Source: Pseudogracilibacillus sp037072025
GTDB taxonomy: Bacteria; Bacillota; Bacilli; Bacillales; Amphibacillaceae
Assembly (NCBI RefSeq): GCF_037072025.1
Contig: NZ_JAXHDD010000001.1
Coordinates: forward strand, 124,001-188,000
DNA length: 64,000 nt
Reading direction: 5' to 3'
Positions 18,346 through 28,700 of this stretch are shown in pieces. A program made the translations under genes and the position numbers. The notes under the pieces were generated by a model. The model was not told the origin of the DNA. It did no database searches and was given only the letters and a program-made list of their open reading frames with translations. Within the stretch, counting starts at the first letter, position 1; every line of letters begins with the position of its first letter.

Positions 18346-19293
18346 TTAATGATCAGATTGTCTAAAATAATTTTGTATTGTCGCTTCATCATCATTTAAT
18401 TGTTTGATTAAATCACTTAAACTATTAAATTTTATTTCATCTCTTATAAATTGATACCAGTAGACTGAAATGCTTTCACCATATATATTACCTTCAAAAT
18501 CAAAAATATAAACCTCAACAGATGGTTTTAAATCACCTGTTTTAAATGTTGGCTTTACACCTAAATTCGCCATTCCTTCATAGACTCTATTTTGATAGTT
18601 AACCTTTACAGCGTAGACTCCTTGTTTGGGTAATAATTTTTCTTCGTCGATTTTTAGATTAGCAGTTGGATACCCTAACTTTATTCCTCGTTTGTCTCCT
18701 TCAATAACAATCCCTGTACTTGCATATTGACGACCAAGTAATTCATTTACTTTGGAAACGTCTCCGGAAGATAATAATTTACGAATTCTGGTAGAACTAA
18801 CTTTTTCGCTTTCGTCTTTAACAGGATCGATCGATGTAACTAAAAATTGATTCTTGGAGAATTTTTCGATATTTTCCATGTTTCCTGCACCTTTATGTCC
18901 AAATGTAAAATCAAATCCCGCAACAAGATGTTTAATATGTAATCCAATAATAAAATGGTCAATAAATGCTTCTTTCGACAAGACGGATAACTCTTTATTA
19001 AATGTAATTAAGTAAAGCCTGTCCACTCCAATTTCCTTTAAAAGCGCTTCTTTTTCTGCAATAGTAGTGATATATTGAACAGGTTTATCTGGGCTGTTTA
19101 AAACAACAGATGGATGCGGATGAAAGGAAATTACCGCACTTTCTTTTTGTTGTGCCCTCGCTTTATGTACAGCATCTGTAATAACCTCTTTGTGACCTTT
19201 ATGTATCCCATCAAAAAATCCAATAGCAGCAATCGTTTCAGGTAAATCTTCCTTTTTCAAATGATGCGGATAGGTTAATTTTATCGTTTTCAT
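18346..19293 (-). CDS. ribF: Bifunctional riboflavin kinase/FAD synthetase
   Basis: Makes FMN then FAD. 315 residues. The N-terminal adenylyltransferase domain has GFFDGIHKGHKEV near residue 25 and SSTRIRKLL near 155; the C-terminal kinase barrel has RGIKLGYPTANL near residue 200. Start: ATG at 19293, one base after the truB stop codon, with AGGTG upstream; the GTG nine bases earlier overlaps that site. Called ribC in B. subtilis. Confidence 0.95.
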   Translation of the reverse strand: MKTIKLTYPHHLKKEDLPETIAAIGFFDGIHKGHKEVITDAVHKARAQQKESAVISFHPHPSVVLNSPDKPVQYITTIAEKEALLKEIGVDRLYLITFNKELSVLSKEAFIDHFIIGLHIKHLVAGFDFTFGHKGAGNMENIEKFSKNQFLVTSIDPVKDESEKVSSTRIRKLLSSGDVSKVNELLGRQYASTGIVIEGDKRGIKLGYPTANLKIDEEKLLPKQGVYAVKVNYQNRVYEGMANLGVKPTFKTGDLKPSVEVYIFDFEGNIYGESISVYWYQFIRDEIKFNSLSDLIKQLNDDEATIQNYFRQSDH

Positions 19294-19294
19294 A

Positions 19295-20218
19295 TTATTC
19301 ACCTACGTTCTTTTGAACATTAAAAACCCGAACAGGTTTTATTTCATGTTCATTATTTTTATGCTTTTCATAAATAGCTAATAATTTATTATTATACATT
19401 ACTTTAAAGGGACTCGTTGTTGGTACTTTTTCTGACATAGGAAGTTTTTGACCTTGTAAAATTTTTGTTCTTACCTTTGCATCAACTACGAAACTAGGTA
19501 AATGCTTTACTCCTCTTTCAATTGGCAAAATTAATTCATCTATCTTACCCTCATTTAACTTACTTTCAATTGCTTCAAAGGTGACGGTTTCCTGTAATGT
19601 TATCGTATCACTTTCAACTCGCTGTAAATAGGACATATGGGATGGAAAACCTAACTTTTTTCCAATGTCAACACATAATGTTCTTATATAAGTACCTTTT
19701 GAACAAGTAACTTTTATCCGAAATATGGTATTTTCTCTTCGCTTGGATAGATCTAACGTTTCGATATCATAAATCGTTACATGTCTCTCCGGGCGTTCTA
19801 TATCTATTCCTTGTCTTGCGTATTCATATAATCGTTTTCCTTTTACTTTCACCGCTGAGTAAATAGGAGGAGTTTGTTTAATTTCACCTTTAAATTGCTC
19901 TAATGCGTGATAGACCTCGTTGTCAGAAGGTGGACGAATAACAGGCTTTTCTTCCACAACCTCACCGTCACTGTCTTCCGTAGTTGTTGATTTTCCTAAG
20001 CTTACATCAGCAATATAAACTTTTTGTAAACTTAACAAAAATGGAATGATTTTTGTTGCCTCTCCAATACAAATTGGCAGAACACCTTCCACATTTGGAT
20101 CTAACGTACCTGTATGTCCAATCTTTTTTATTTTTAATAACTTCCTAACTTTCATAACACAATCATGAGACGTAAACCCCTTAGGTTTGTATAACGGTAA
20201 GATGCCATGTAATAACAA
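19295..20218 (-). CDS. truB: tRNA pseudouridine(55) synthase TruB
   Basis: Makes the T-loop pseudouridine 55 in tRNAs. 307 residues with the catalytic aspartate in the motif GHTGTLDPNVEGVLPICIG near residue 40, and the RNA-binding thumb and a C-terminal PUA-like part. Translation appears to start at TTG (20218) preceded by GGGGAAG; no ATG fits in frame. It is separated from rbfA by a strong terminator, unlike the tight rbfA-truB pair in B. subtilis. Confidence 0.94.
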   Translation of the reverse strand: MLLHGILPLYKPKGFTSHDCVMKVRKLLKIKKIGHTGTLDPNVEGVLPICIGEATKIIPFLLSLQKVYIADVSLGKSTTTEDSDGEVVEEKPVIRPPSDNEVYHALEQFKGEIKQTPPIYSAVKVKGKRLYEYARQGIDIERPERHVTIYDIETLDLSKRRENTIFRIKVTCSKGTYIRTLCVDIGKKLGFPSHMSYLQRVESDTITLQETVTFEAIESKLNEGKIDELILPIERGVKHLPSFVVDAKVRTKILQGQKLPMSEKVPTTSPFKVMYNNKLLAIYEKHKNNEHEIKPVRVFNVQKNVGE

Positions 20219-20242
20219 CTTAGCTTCCCCTTTCTTAGAAAA

Positions 20243-20305
20243 CTTGGCTTATCGCCAAGCCATGGCGAAAGCCTTAGTTGCACTTATGCAGTAGGAAAGT
20301 TTTAT
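20243..20305. repeat. Degenerate intergenic repeat upstream of truB
   Basis: Contains the hairpin CTTGGC-TTATC-GCCAAG (20243-20259) then CCATGGCGAAAGCCTTAG. A related string, GCCATGGCTTTATGGAGAAA followed by GCCTTA, lies at about 40803-40828. The sharing suggests worn copies of one Bacillaceae repeat. Confidence 0.35.
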
Positions 20306-20333
20306 ACTTTTGTATCTGCCTAAAAAAACGGTT

Positions 20334-20377
20334 AAAAATCTGACCCATCCATTAACCTGAAGTAGGGTCAGATTTTT
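20334..20377 (-). terminator. Rho-independent terminator of rbfA
   Basis: Minus strand AAAAATCTGACCC pairs perfectly with GGGTCAGATTTTT across an 18-base loop. It ends the rimP-rbfA operon. Confidence 0.88.
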
Positions 20378-20378
20378 A

Positions 20379-20723
20379 TTATTCTTCATTTAATTTGCGG
20401 AGAATGGAGTCAATTCTGTTACCATACTCATGTGCTTCATCAAATTGAAAAGCAACTTCCGGAGTTTTTCTTAGACGGATCCGCTTCCCTAGCTCGGAAC
20501 GAATAAACCCACTTGCCTTGGACAGACCGACAAGAGTAGCTTGTTTTTCATCTTCGTTTCCAAGCACAGAGATAAAAACGGTAGCATGTTGCAAATCATT
20601 TGTAAGCTCAACATCTGTCACCGTAACAAACCCAACCCGGGGGTCTTTTATTTGACGATTTAAAATATCGCCTACTTCTTTTTTCATTTGTTCGGCCACA
20701 CGATTCGTTCGCATATTTTCCAT
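20379..20723 (-). CDS. rbfA: Ribosome-binding factor A
   Basis: Small KH-fold factor for 30S maturation and 16S 5'-end processing. 114 residues; MRTNRVAEQMKKEVGDIL near the start, and the kinked-helix segment DVELTNDLQHATVFISVLG. I use the ATG at 20723, about 6 bases after GGGGTG; an ATG three codons downstream is also possible. Last gene of the rimP-nusA-infB operon. Confidence 0.94.
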   Translation of the reverse strand: MENMRTNRVAEQMKKEVGDILNRQIKDPRVGFVTVTDVELTNDLQHATVFISVLGNEDEKQATLVGLSKASGFIRSELGKRIRLRKTPEVAFQFDEAHEYGNRIDSILRKLNEE

Positions 20724-20762
20724 TTCTTTCACCCCAAATTTATGACATGATAGAAAGCCAAT

Positions 20763-21041
20763 TTATAATCGGTCAATCGTTGTAATTGTTCTTTCTAGAC
20801 CCGGATCATGATCAATTACTTTGATCACTTCTTGAATGATTTTTTCAGCGTATAATAATTCATTCGCCACTGTGACAATTGCAAGCTTCGTTCGTTGCCA
20901 TAAATCCTGAAACTCAATTTCAGCAATAGAAACATTAAAGTCTTTTCGAACTCTTGCAATTAATCGTTTGATAACAGAACGTTTCTCTTTTAAAGAATGT
21001 GTATTGTATAGTATACATTCTATTTCCGCATATACAATCAT
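20763..21041 (-). CDS. ylxP: YlxP-like DUF503 protein
   Basis: 92 residues, DUF503 family, with the typical segment HSLKEKRSVIKRLIARVRKDF. Its ATG overlaps the end of infB (ATGA), so translation is coupled. The family sits between infB and rbfA across Bacilli and is thought to act in ribosome assembly; the function is not proven. Confidence 0.9.
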   Translation of the reverse strand: MIVYAEIECILYNTHSLKEKRSVIKRLIARVRKDFNVSIAEIEFQDLWQRTKLAIVTVANELLYAEKIIQEVIKVIDHDPGLERTITTIDRL

Positions 21042-23149
21042 GTTCTGTCAATTTCCTCCATGACAAACGCTTCGATAATATCTCCAACCTTAATATCATT
21101 AAAATCTTTAATTGTAATTCCACACTCGTAGTTTTGGACAACTTCTCTTACATCATCTTTGAAACGTTTTAATGCTAATATTTCACCTTCAAATAAGACA
21201 ATGCCATCACGTATTAATCTCACACTAGAATTTCGAGTTATCTTTCCGTCGGTTACATAGCTTCCCGCGATGGTACCGATCTTGGATACCTTAAATGTTT
21301 CTCTCACTTCCGCTTGCCCGATTACTTTTTCTTCATATTCTGGATCAAGTAACCCTTTCATTGCTGCTTCCATTTCTTCTATCGCTTTATAAATAACTCT
21401 ATGGAGACGAACATCAACTTTTTCAGATTCGGCTGCTTTATGTGCATTCACATCAGGTCGAACATTAAAGCCAATGACAACAGCATTTGAAGCGGAAGCA
21501 AGAATAATATCAGATTCAGTAATTGCTCCAACGCCAGAGTGAATGATATTAATATTTACATTATCTACCTCTATTTTTCTTAAAGAAGCAGCTAAAGCTT
21601 CCGCAGATCCTTGAACATCTGCCTTAATTATAACATTTAAATCTTTCATTTCACCTTGTTTAATTTGTTCAAATAAGTCGTCCAAACTAATTTTAGTCTG
21701 GGATCCACGACTTTCAACAATATGCTGCTGCTGTCTTGTTTCGCCAATCTGTCGTGCTTTTTTCTCATCTTCAAATACTAAGAACTGATCTCCTGCCTGA
21801 GGTACTGCATTAAGACCGGTAATTTCTACAGGTGTGGATGGTTCTGCTTTTTCAATACGCTGTCCGACATCGTTTACCATTGCTCTAACACGGCCATACG
21901 TGTTGCCAACAACGATAGAATCTCCAACAGTAAGCGTTCCTTCTTGAACTAAAAGACTTGCAACAGCCCCGCGTCCTTTGTCTAATTGGGCATCTATAAC
22001 TGTTCCGAATGCTGGTTTATTCGGATTTGCTTTTAACTCTGCCATTTCCGCAACTAATAGGATCATCTCAAGTAACTCATCAATTCCTTCCCCTTTAATT
22101 GCAGAGATTGGTACAAAAATGGTATCTCCGCCCCAATCTTCCGGAATCAACTCATATTCAGTTAATTCTTGCATCACACGCTCTGGATTTGCTGTTTCTT
22201 TATCCATTTTATTTACAGCAATAATAATTGGGACATTAGCCGCTTTAGCATGGTTTATTGCCTCTACAGTCTGTGGCATAACACCATCATCTGCAGCTAC
22301 AACTAGAATTGCAATATCCGTTACTTCAGCTCCACGGGATCGCATACTTGTAAAAGCTTCGTGACCAGGCGTATCTAAGAAAGTAATTTTTTTATCACTA
22401 CTTTCGGCTTGATATGCACCAATATGTTGTGTAATTCCACCGGCTTCACCTGCCGTTACTTTCGTGTGACGAATGGAATCCAATAATGTTGTTTTACCAT
22501 GGTCAACGTGTCCCATAATTGTTACCACTGCAGGACGTTCTTGTAAGTCTTGCTCCTTATCCTCTTGACGGTACTTCTCAAAATCTGTGTCTTCTAGGAT
22601 AATTTCTTTTTCCACCGATACTCCATAATCACTACAAATTAACTCAACCGCATCATCGTCCAAATCCTGGTTTTTTGTCACCATAATTCCTAAGAACATT
22701 AATTTTTTAATAATTTCAGAAACGTCTTTATGAAGTTTGTCAGCCAAATCATTTACAGTTAGTGTGTCACTGTAAACGATATGCTTCGGCGTTTCATGAT
22801 GAGACTTGACTTGTTGTTCACTATTACTTTTCTTGTTCTTTTGGTTTTTCTTATGCTGTTTTCCTTTTTGTTTTGGCTGTTGCTTTGGTTTTGGACGATT
22901 TTTTTGTTTCTTGTCACCAGTCTGTTTTTTCGTCATTGTAGTTTTATTAGAATCCACTTTTTGTTTCTCTTGTTTCTTTTCATTATGTTCTGTTTTATTG
23001 AACGTTTTATCTAATTTGTTGATCGTCTCCGCTGTAATAGAAGACATATGATTAGATACTTCGATGTTCATATTTTTCAATTGATCAATTACTTGTTTAC
23101 TTGTCACATTATTTTTTTTAGCATACTCATATATTCGCATTCTATCCAT
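21038..23149 (-). CDS. infB: Translation initiation factor IF-2
   Basis: GTPase that brings initiator tRNA to the ribosome. 703 residues: an N-terminal IF2 domain (MRIYEYAKKNNVTSKQVI), a K/Q/N-rich linker (residues 55-115), a second IF2_N domain (LTVNDLADKLHKDVSEIIK), then the G domain with G1 GHVDHGKT near residue 213, G3 DTPGHEAF and G4 NKMD, and two beta barrels. GGGGGTG lies five bases before the ATG at 23149. Confidence 0.97.
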   Translation of the reverse strand: MDRMRIYEYAKKNNVTSKQVIDQLKNMNIEVSNHMSSITAETINKLDKTFNKTEHNEKKQEKQKVDSNKTTMTKKQTGDKKQKNRPKPKQQPKQKGKQHKKNQKNKKSNSEQQVKSHHETPKHIVYSDTLTVNDLADKLHKDVSEIIKKLMFLGIMVTKNQDLDDDAVELICSDYGVSVEKEIILEDTDFEKYRQEDKEQDLQERPAVVTIMGHVDHGKTTLLDSIRHTKVTAGEAGGITQHIGAYQAESSDKKITFLDTPGHEAFTSMRSRGAEVTDIAILVVAADDGVMPQTVEAINHAKAANVPIIIAVNKMDKETANPERVMQELTEYELIPEDWGGDTIFVPISAIKGEGIDELLEMILLVAEMAELKANPNKPAFGTVIDAQLDKGRGAVASLLVQEGTLTVGDSIVVGNTYGRVRAMVNDVGQRIEKAEPSTPVEITGLNAVPQAGDQFLVFEDEKKARQIGETRQQQHIVESRGSQTKISLDDLFEQIKQGEMKDLNVIIKADVQGSAEALAASLRKIEVDNVNINIIHSGVGAITESDIILASASNAVVIGFNVRPDVNAHKAAESEKVDVRLHRVIYKAIEEMEAAMKGLLDPEYEEKVIGQAEVRETFKVSKIGTIAGSYVTDGKITRNSSVRLIRDGIVLFEGEILALKRFKDDVREVVQNYECGITIKDFNDIKVGDIIEAFVMEEIDRT

Positions 23150-23169
23150 ACGTTCACCCCCACAAATAT

Positions 23170-23469
23170 TTATAGAAGTAGACTTTTTAGTTTCGTTGCA
23201 AAACCTTCATCAAGAATAGCAACGGCAACTCTATCCGATTTTCCTATAGCACTTCCTAAAATAGTCCGATTATCTACTTCTATATAAGGAATTTGAAAAG
23301 TATTACATTTATCAGTTAGTTTCTTTTTCGTACTCTCACTAATATCATTTGCAATTAGTACTAACTTCGCTTTGTTCGTTCTTATGTCATAGATAATAGT
23401 GTCTTCCCCAGTTGAACATTTCCTAGCACGATAAGCTAAGCCAACAATATTTAAATAATTGTTTTTCAT
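23170..23469 (-). CDS. ylxQ: L7Ae-family ribosomal protein YlxQ (RplGA)
   Basis: 99 residues with the L7Ae/L30e fold: LNIVGLAYRARKCSTGED near the start and AKLVLIANDISESTKKKL, the kink-turn-binding part. Two bases separate it from the ylxR stop codon. Order nusA-ylxR-ylxQ-infB is that of B. subtilis. Confidence 0.93.
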   Translation of the reverse strand: MKNNYLNIVGLAYRARKCSTGEDTIIYDIRTNKAKLVLIANDISESTKKKLTDKCNTFQIPYIEVDNRTILGSAIGKSDRVAVAILDEGFATKLKSLLL

Positions 23470-23471
23470 TT

Positions 23472-23738
23472 TTATTCGCCTATTATATCTTTTAATTCTG
23501 CATACAAACTTGGATCTATTTTTACTTTAAATACTTTTTCTAAAACGTTATTTTTCTCAGCTTCTTCAAACACTTCTTTATCAATGGAGATATAAGCACC
23601 TCTACCATTTTTCTTACCGGTAGGATCGACAAAAACCTCTCCTTCTTTATTTCTGACGATTCGGATCATTTCTTTCTTCGGTTTTAATTCATTTGTCACA
23701 ATACATTTTCTCTGAGGTATTTTTCGTTTCTTTGTCAT
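23472..23738 (-). CDS. ylxR: YlxR (RnpM-like) DUF448 RNA-binding protein
   Basis: 88 residues of the DUF448 family: KIPQRKCIVTNELKPKKEMIR and DPTGKKNGRGAYIS (the GRGAY motif). B. subtilis YlxR was reported to bind and modulate RNase P. It is 15 bases downstream of nusA. Confidence 0.93.
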   Translation of the reverse strand: MTKKRKIPQRKCIVTNELKPKKEMIRIVRNKEGEVFVDPTGKKNGRGAYISIDKEVFEEAEKNNVLEKVFKVKIDPSLYAELKDIIGE

Positions 23739-23753
23739 GATAAAATCCCCCCA

Positions 23754-24965
23754 TTAATCGAATAAAGAATTATCTTTGTGATCTGCTTCTTCGTCTTCAT
23801 CAGGTAGCAAACGTTCATCTTCATCTAGAAGCAACGTTTCATTAGCTGTTTCTTCCCCTAATAAATGATCTTCCTCGAACTCATTAGATAAGAAAGTATC
23901 ATCTTCAGTTCTTTCTGTTAATAATCCTTCTTCTTTTGCTACTGTTTCACTTTTTATATCAATTTTCCATCCAGTTAATTTAGCAGCTAAACGAGCATTT
24001 TGCCCACGCTTTCCGATTGCAAGGGATAGTTGATAATCAGGAACAATTACAGTTGTTGCTTTATTTTCCTCATCAACGAGAACGTCGATCACCTTCGATG
24101 GACTTAAAGCATTAGAAACATAAATAACAGGGTCTTCTGACCACTCTACAATGTCAATTTTTTCACCATTCAATTCATCAACAACTGCTTGAACTCGCTG
24201 CCCTTTAGGGCCTACGCATGAGCCTACAGGATCGACATCAGGGTTACTAGCATATACGGAAATCTTGGATCGGTCTCCTGCCTCTCTTGAAATTGACTTA
24301 ATTTCCACAATACCTTCGTAGATTTCCGGTACTTCCATTTCAAATAATCGTTTTAATAAGCCCGGATGAGAACGAGAAATATATATTTGCGGTCCCTTAT
24401 TTGTATTCTCTACTTTCGTAACAAAAACTTTAATACGATCATGTACAAGATATTCTTCCGTTGCAATCTGCTCTTGTTTTGCCAATTTCGCTTCTATCTT
24501 TCCTAAATCAACGTAAACAAAATTAGAATCAATTCTTTGGATAATTCCTGTCATTACATCTTCTTCTCGGTCAGCATATTCATTATAAATGACGCCGCGC
24601 TCTGCTTCCCTAACGCGTTGGGTAACAACTTGCTTTGCAGCTTGAGCAGCAATGCGACCGAAGTTTTTTGGTGTAACCTCTATTTCAACAATATCTCCTA
24701 TTTCATAGTCTAAGCTTATTTCCTTAGCTTCTTCTAATGAAATTTCTTCTTGCGCATCCTCCACTTCCTCGACAACTGTCTTTCTAGCGTGGATTTGCAT
24801 GGTACCTTCTTCTTCATCAAACTTTACGGATACATTGCCGGCTGATTTGTAATTTTTCTTATATGCAGATATCAATGCAGCTTCTAATGCATCCAATAGT
24901 GTAGCTTTATCGATCCCTTTTTCTTTTTCTAAATAATCTATTGCACTGAACAACTCACTGCTCAA
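23754..24965 (-). CDS. nusA: Transcription termination/antitermination factor NusA
   Basis: RNA polymerase-binding factor. 403 residues: N-terminal domain (residues 1-125), S1 domain (GIIQRIDSNFVYVDLGK), KH1 (DVDPVGSCVGPKGQRVQAV near 245) and KH2 (LAIGKRGQNARLAAKLTGW near 315). After residue 345 there is a very acidic tail of about 55 residues (for example DEDERLLPDEDEEADH) that B. subtilis NusA (371 residues) largely lacks. It is second in the rimP operon. Confidence 0.96.
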   Translation of the reverse strand: MSSELFSAIDYLEKEKGIDKATLLDALEAALISAYKKNYKSAGNVSVKFDEEEGTMQIHARKTVVEEVEDAQEEISLEEAKEISLDYEIGDIVEIEVTPKNFGRIAAQAAKQVVTQRVREAERGVIYNEYADREEDVMTGIIQRIDSNFVYVDLGKIEAKLAKQEQIATEEYLVHDRIKVFVTKVENTNKGPQIYISRSHPGLLKRLFEMEVPEIYEGIVEIKSISREAGDRSKISVYASNPDVDPVGSCVGPKGQRVQAVVDELNGEKIDIVEWSEDPVIYVSNALSPSKVIDVLVDEENKATTVIVPDYQLSLAIGKRGQNARLAAKLTGWKIDIKSETVAKEEGLLTERTEDDTFLSNEFEEDHLLGEETANETLLLDEDERLLPDEDEEADHKDNSLFD

Positions 24966-24982
24966 TTCTATTCATCCTCCTT

Positions 24983-25453
24983 TTACAACATCACAGCAAG
25001 TCTTGCTTGTGCAATTTTATCATAAGGTATTTGTACTTGCTTTATACGATGTTTAAATTTGTAATCAATTGTCGCAACATTATTCGAGAAATCTTTTAAA
25101 ATTCCTTCATATTCTTTTTCACCATCGATGTGAACATATAAAGAAACATAAATATTCTGATCAATGTTTGCTTTAAAATCTTCTGGTGTCTTTAACGGTT
25201 TTTCAGCACCTGGTGAACTGACTTCTAGAAAATAAGTTCCTTCTATCGGATCTTGTTCATCAAGTTTTTCACTTAAACGTTCTGAAACAATACTACATTC
25301 CGTTAAATCCACACCACCCACCTTATCAATGTAGATCCGTAAAAAATTATCCTTACCTTCTTTCACATACTCCAAATCCTCTAGTATCAACTTACGCTCG
25401 CTTAAAATTGGTTCCACTAACTTCTTAACCTCTGTTAATATTGCTTCTGCCAT
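24983..25453 (-). CDS. rimP: Ribosome maturation factor RimP
   Basis: 30S assembly factor. 156 residues; N-terminal domain through YFLEVSSPGAEKPLKTPEDF and a C-terminal SH3-like domain. First gene of the rimP-nusA-ylxR-ylxQ-infB-ylxP-rbfA operon; AAGGAGG precedes the ATG. Confidence 0.95.
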   Translation of the reverse strand: MAEAILTEVKKLVEPILSERKLILEDLEYVKEGKDNFLRIYIDKVGGVDLTECSIVSERLSEKLDEQDPIEGTYFLEVSSPGAEKPLKTPEDFKANIDQNIYVSLYVHIDGEKEYEGILKDFSNNVATIDYKFKHRIKQVQIPYDKIAQARLAVML

Positions 25454-25544
25454 ATCGATTCCTCCTTATGTATCATTTATCTTAGTATGAACAAAATATA
25501 ATTTTTCATTTTTTAATTAGAATAATCAGGATACGTTAATAGCG

Positions 25545-25635
25545 TATTCACTTTCATAGGTTCGCTATAAGGCAGGGTGGGTTAACAACGCCGTAAAGAT
25601 AAAACCCCCGCCGAATCGATGGCAAGGGGAAAGAA
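25545..25635 (-). other. Structured, GC-rich intergenic element upstream of rimP
   Basis: On the minus strand CCCCTTGCC-ATCGATTC-GGCGGGG forms a stem followed by TTTTATC (about 25601-25630), then ACCCACCCTGCC and a TAGCG/CGCTA pairing. It might be a leader attenuator of the rimP operon or a worn repeat; I cannot decide. Confidence 0.35.
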
Positions 25636-25653
25636 GTGTGTTGATTATAGAAG

Positions 25654-25678
25654 AAAGAGTGGGAAAACCCACTCTTTT
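25654..25678 (-). terminator. Rho-independent terminator of polC
   Basis: GAGTGGG-TTTT-CCCACTC followed by TTTC on the minus strand; on the plus strand it is followed by TTTTT, so it could work both ways. Confidence 0.85.
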
Positions 25679-25747
25679 TACTCGGCATTCTTACGACATT
25701 CCTGTGACAGTATAGCATAGTTTTTATTTTAAAACAACTGTTTCAAT

Positions 25748-28700
25748 TTAAAAGAGTGAAAGTTGGTTTTCTTCTTCCATTCCTTCCAAACAACCATGTG
25801 CATCTAAGTATTGAAGAACGGTTTTAGATATTTTGCTTCTTTCTCGTAAATCTTCTTTTGACAAGAACTCTCCATCTTCGCGTGCTTTCACAATATTGAT
25901 TGCTGCATTTGTTCCTAGCCCATCGACTACATTGAATGGAGGAATTAGCGCATTTCCATCTACTAAAAATTCTGTTGCACTTGAACGATATAAATCTACT
26001 TTTTGAAAACTGTATCCTCGTTCACACATTTCTAGAGCTACTTCTAATACTGTTAACAAACTTCTCTCTTTAGGTGGAGCATCATTTCCTTTTCCCTTGA
26101 TCTCATTAATTCGATTTCTAAGTGCCTCTGATCCCTTTATCATCGTATCTAATTCAAAATCACTTGCTCGAATTGAAAAATATGCTGAATAAAAGAAGAT
26201 TGGATAATGGACTTTAAAATAAGCAATTCTAACCGCCATTAGTACATAAGCCGCTGCGTGTGCTTTCGGGAACATATACTCTATTTTTTTACATGATTCT
26301 ATATACCATTCAGGTACATTAGACTTGCGCATCTCTTCTATCCACTCATCTTCGAGGCCTCTTCCTTTACGAACTGATTCCATAATTTTAAAAGCTAAGG
26401 ATGCTTCTAACCCTTTTTGCATCAAATATACCATAATATCATCACGGCAACCAATTACATCCCCAATTTCACAAATCCCATCATTAATTAATTCCTGGGC
26501 ATTACCGAGCCACACATTTGTACCGTGTGATAGTCCAGAAATAATGACAAGTTCCGCAAATGTACTAGGTTTTGTTTCTTCTAACATTTGCCTAACGAAG
26601 GCTGTTCCAAACTCAGGTACACCTAATGTACCTGTTTTACAATCAATTTGTTCCGGTTTTAATCCAAGCGGTTCTGTACTTGAAAATATTTTCATTACTT
26701 CCTCATCATCAATGGGAATATCTTTTGGATCAATTCCGCTTAAGTCTTGTAGTTTTCTTATCACGGTTGGATCATCATGACCAAGTATATCCAATTTCAA
26801 TAAATTATCTTCAATTGAATGGAAATCAAAATGAGTTGTTTTCCATTCACTAGTTCGATCATCTGCAGGATACTGAATCGGCGTAAAGTCGTATATTTCT
26901 TTATCATTTGGAACAACGATAATTCCTCCCGGGTGTTGGCCTGTTGTCCGCTTTACCCCACTACAACCATGGACGAGACGGTCAATTTCTGCTCCCTTGA
27001 AATGAATATTTTTATCTGTTGCGTAGCCTTTTACATAGCCATAAGCAGTTTTTGTTGCGATCGTTCCAATTGTACCAGCTCTAAATACATAATCTTCCCC
27101 AAACAACTCTTTTGTATAATTATGTGCAATTGGCTGATATTCTCCGGAGAAATTTAAGTCTATATCCGGTACTTTGTCACCTTTAAATCCTAAGAACGTT
27201 TCAAAGGGAATATCTTGTCCGTCTTTTTCTAAAGGCTCTCCACAAGTTGGACAGTTCTTATCAGGTAGATCAAAGCCACTTGCGTACGTGCCATCAGTAA
27301 AAAACTGATTATAATGACATTTCCTACAAACGTAATGAGGTGGTAAGGGATTTACCTCGGTAATTTCAGTCATCGTTGCTACAAGTGAGGAACCGACTGA
27401 CCCCCTAGAACCAACTAAATAACCATCGATTAATGATTTTTTTACAAGTTTATGTGAGATTAAATAAATGACGGCAAAACCATGACCAATAATACTGTCA
27501 AGTTCTTTCTTAATCCTTGATTCTACAATCTCAGGTAATGGACTGCCATAAATAGATTGTGCTGTATTATATGTAAGCTCTCTAATTTCTTCTTCTGCAC
27601 CTTCAATACTAGGTGTAAATAGATCACTTTTTATTGGTGATATTTTCTCAACTTCTTCGGCAACCTGATTGGGATTCTTTACTATAATTTCATACGACTT
27701 TTCTTCGCCTAGAAATGAAAATAAATCTAACATCTCATTTGTTGTTCTAAATGGCGTATTTGGTAATGTTACTCGATTTAAAGGATTCCCTTTCTGTGAG
27801 GCAATTAAAATTTCCCGATATTGTTTTTCATGATCCTCAATATGATGAACATTCCCGGTAGCTACTACAATTTTGTTCGTTCGTTTACCTAGTTCGATAA
27901 TGTTTCGAATAATATCAATAATTTGTGCTTCAGTCTGTACAATCTCCCTTTCAATTAAATGATAATAATTTTCTGGCGGCTGTACTTCTAGGTAATCATA
28001 AAAATCGGCTATTTCTTCAGCTTCATCGACAGATTTTTGAATTAATGTCTCGAATATTTCTCCTTGATCACAAGCGGAGCCAACGAATAACCCTTCTCTC
28101 AATTTACTAAGTAGAGATCGTGGAATTCGCGGTACTCTATAAAAATATTTTGTGTGAGAATAAGAAATTAGTTTATATAAATTTTTTAATCCTATTTCAT
28201 TTTGGGCGAGAAGAATACAATGATACGGTCTTGAATGCTGGTAACTATCTCCTTCACCGATATGATTATTTAATTGAATCATATTATTTATCTCTTTGTC
28301 TTCTAACCGCTCAATTAATTTCCAAAATAAATATCCTGTTGCTTCTGCATCATAAATTGCCCGGTGGTGTTGCGTTAATTCAACATCCAGATGTTTACAT
28401 AATGTGTTCAAACGATGGTTACCAAGTTCCGGTAAAAGAAATCGTGCCAGTTCAAGTGTATCGATGACCGGATTTTTTATTCGTGGATAATTAATTTTAG
28501 TATAACCTTGATTTAAAAAACCGATATCAAACGTGGCGTTATGAGCAACTAAAGTATTGTCTCCTACCCATTCATGAAAATTCTTTAGTACATCGTCTAC
28601 TTCTGGTGCACCAACAAGCATATCATCTGTAATTCCTGTAATGTCGATTATTTTTTCTGGTAAAGAACGGTGTGGATTAGCAAAACTTTCAAATCGGTCA

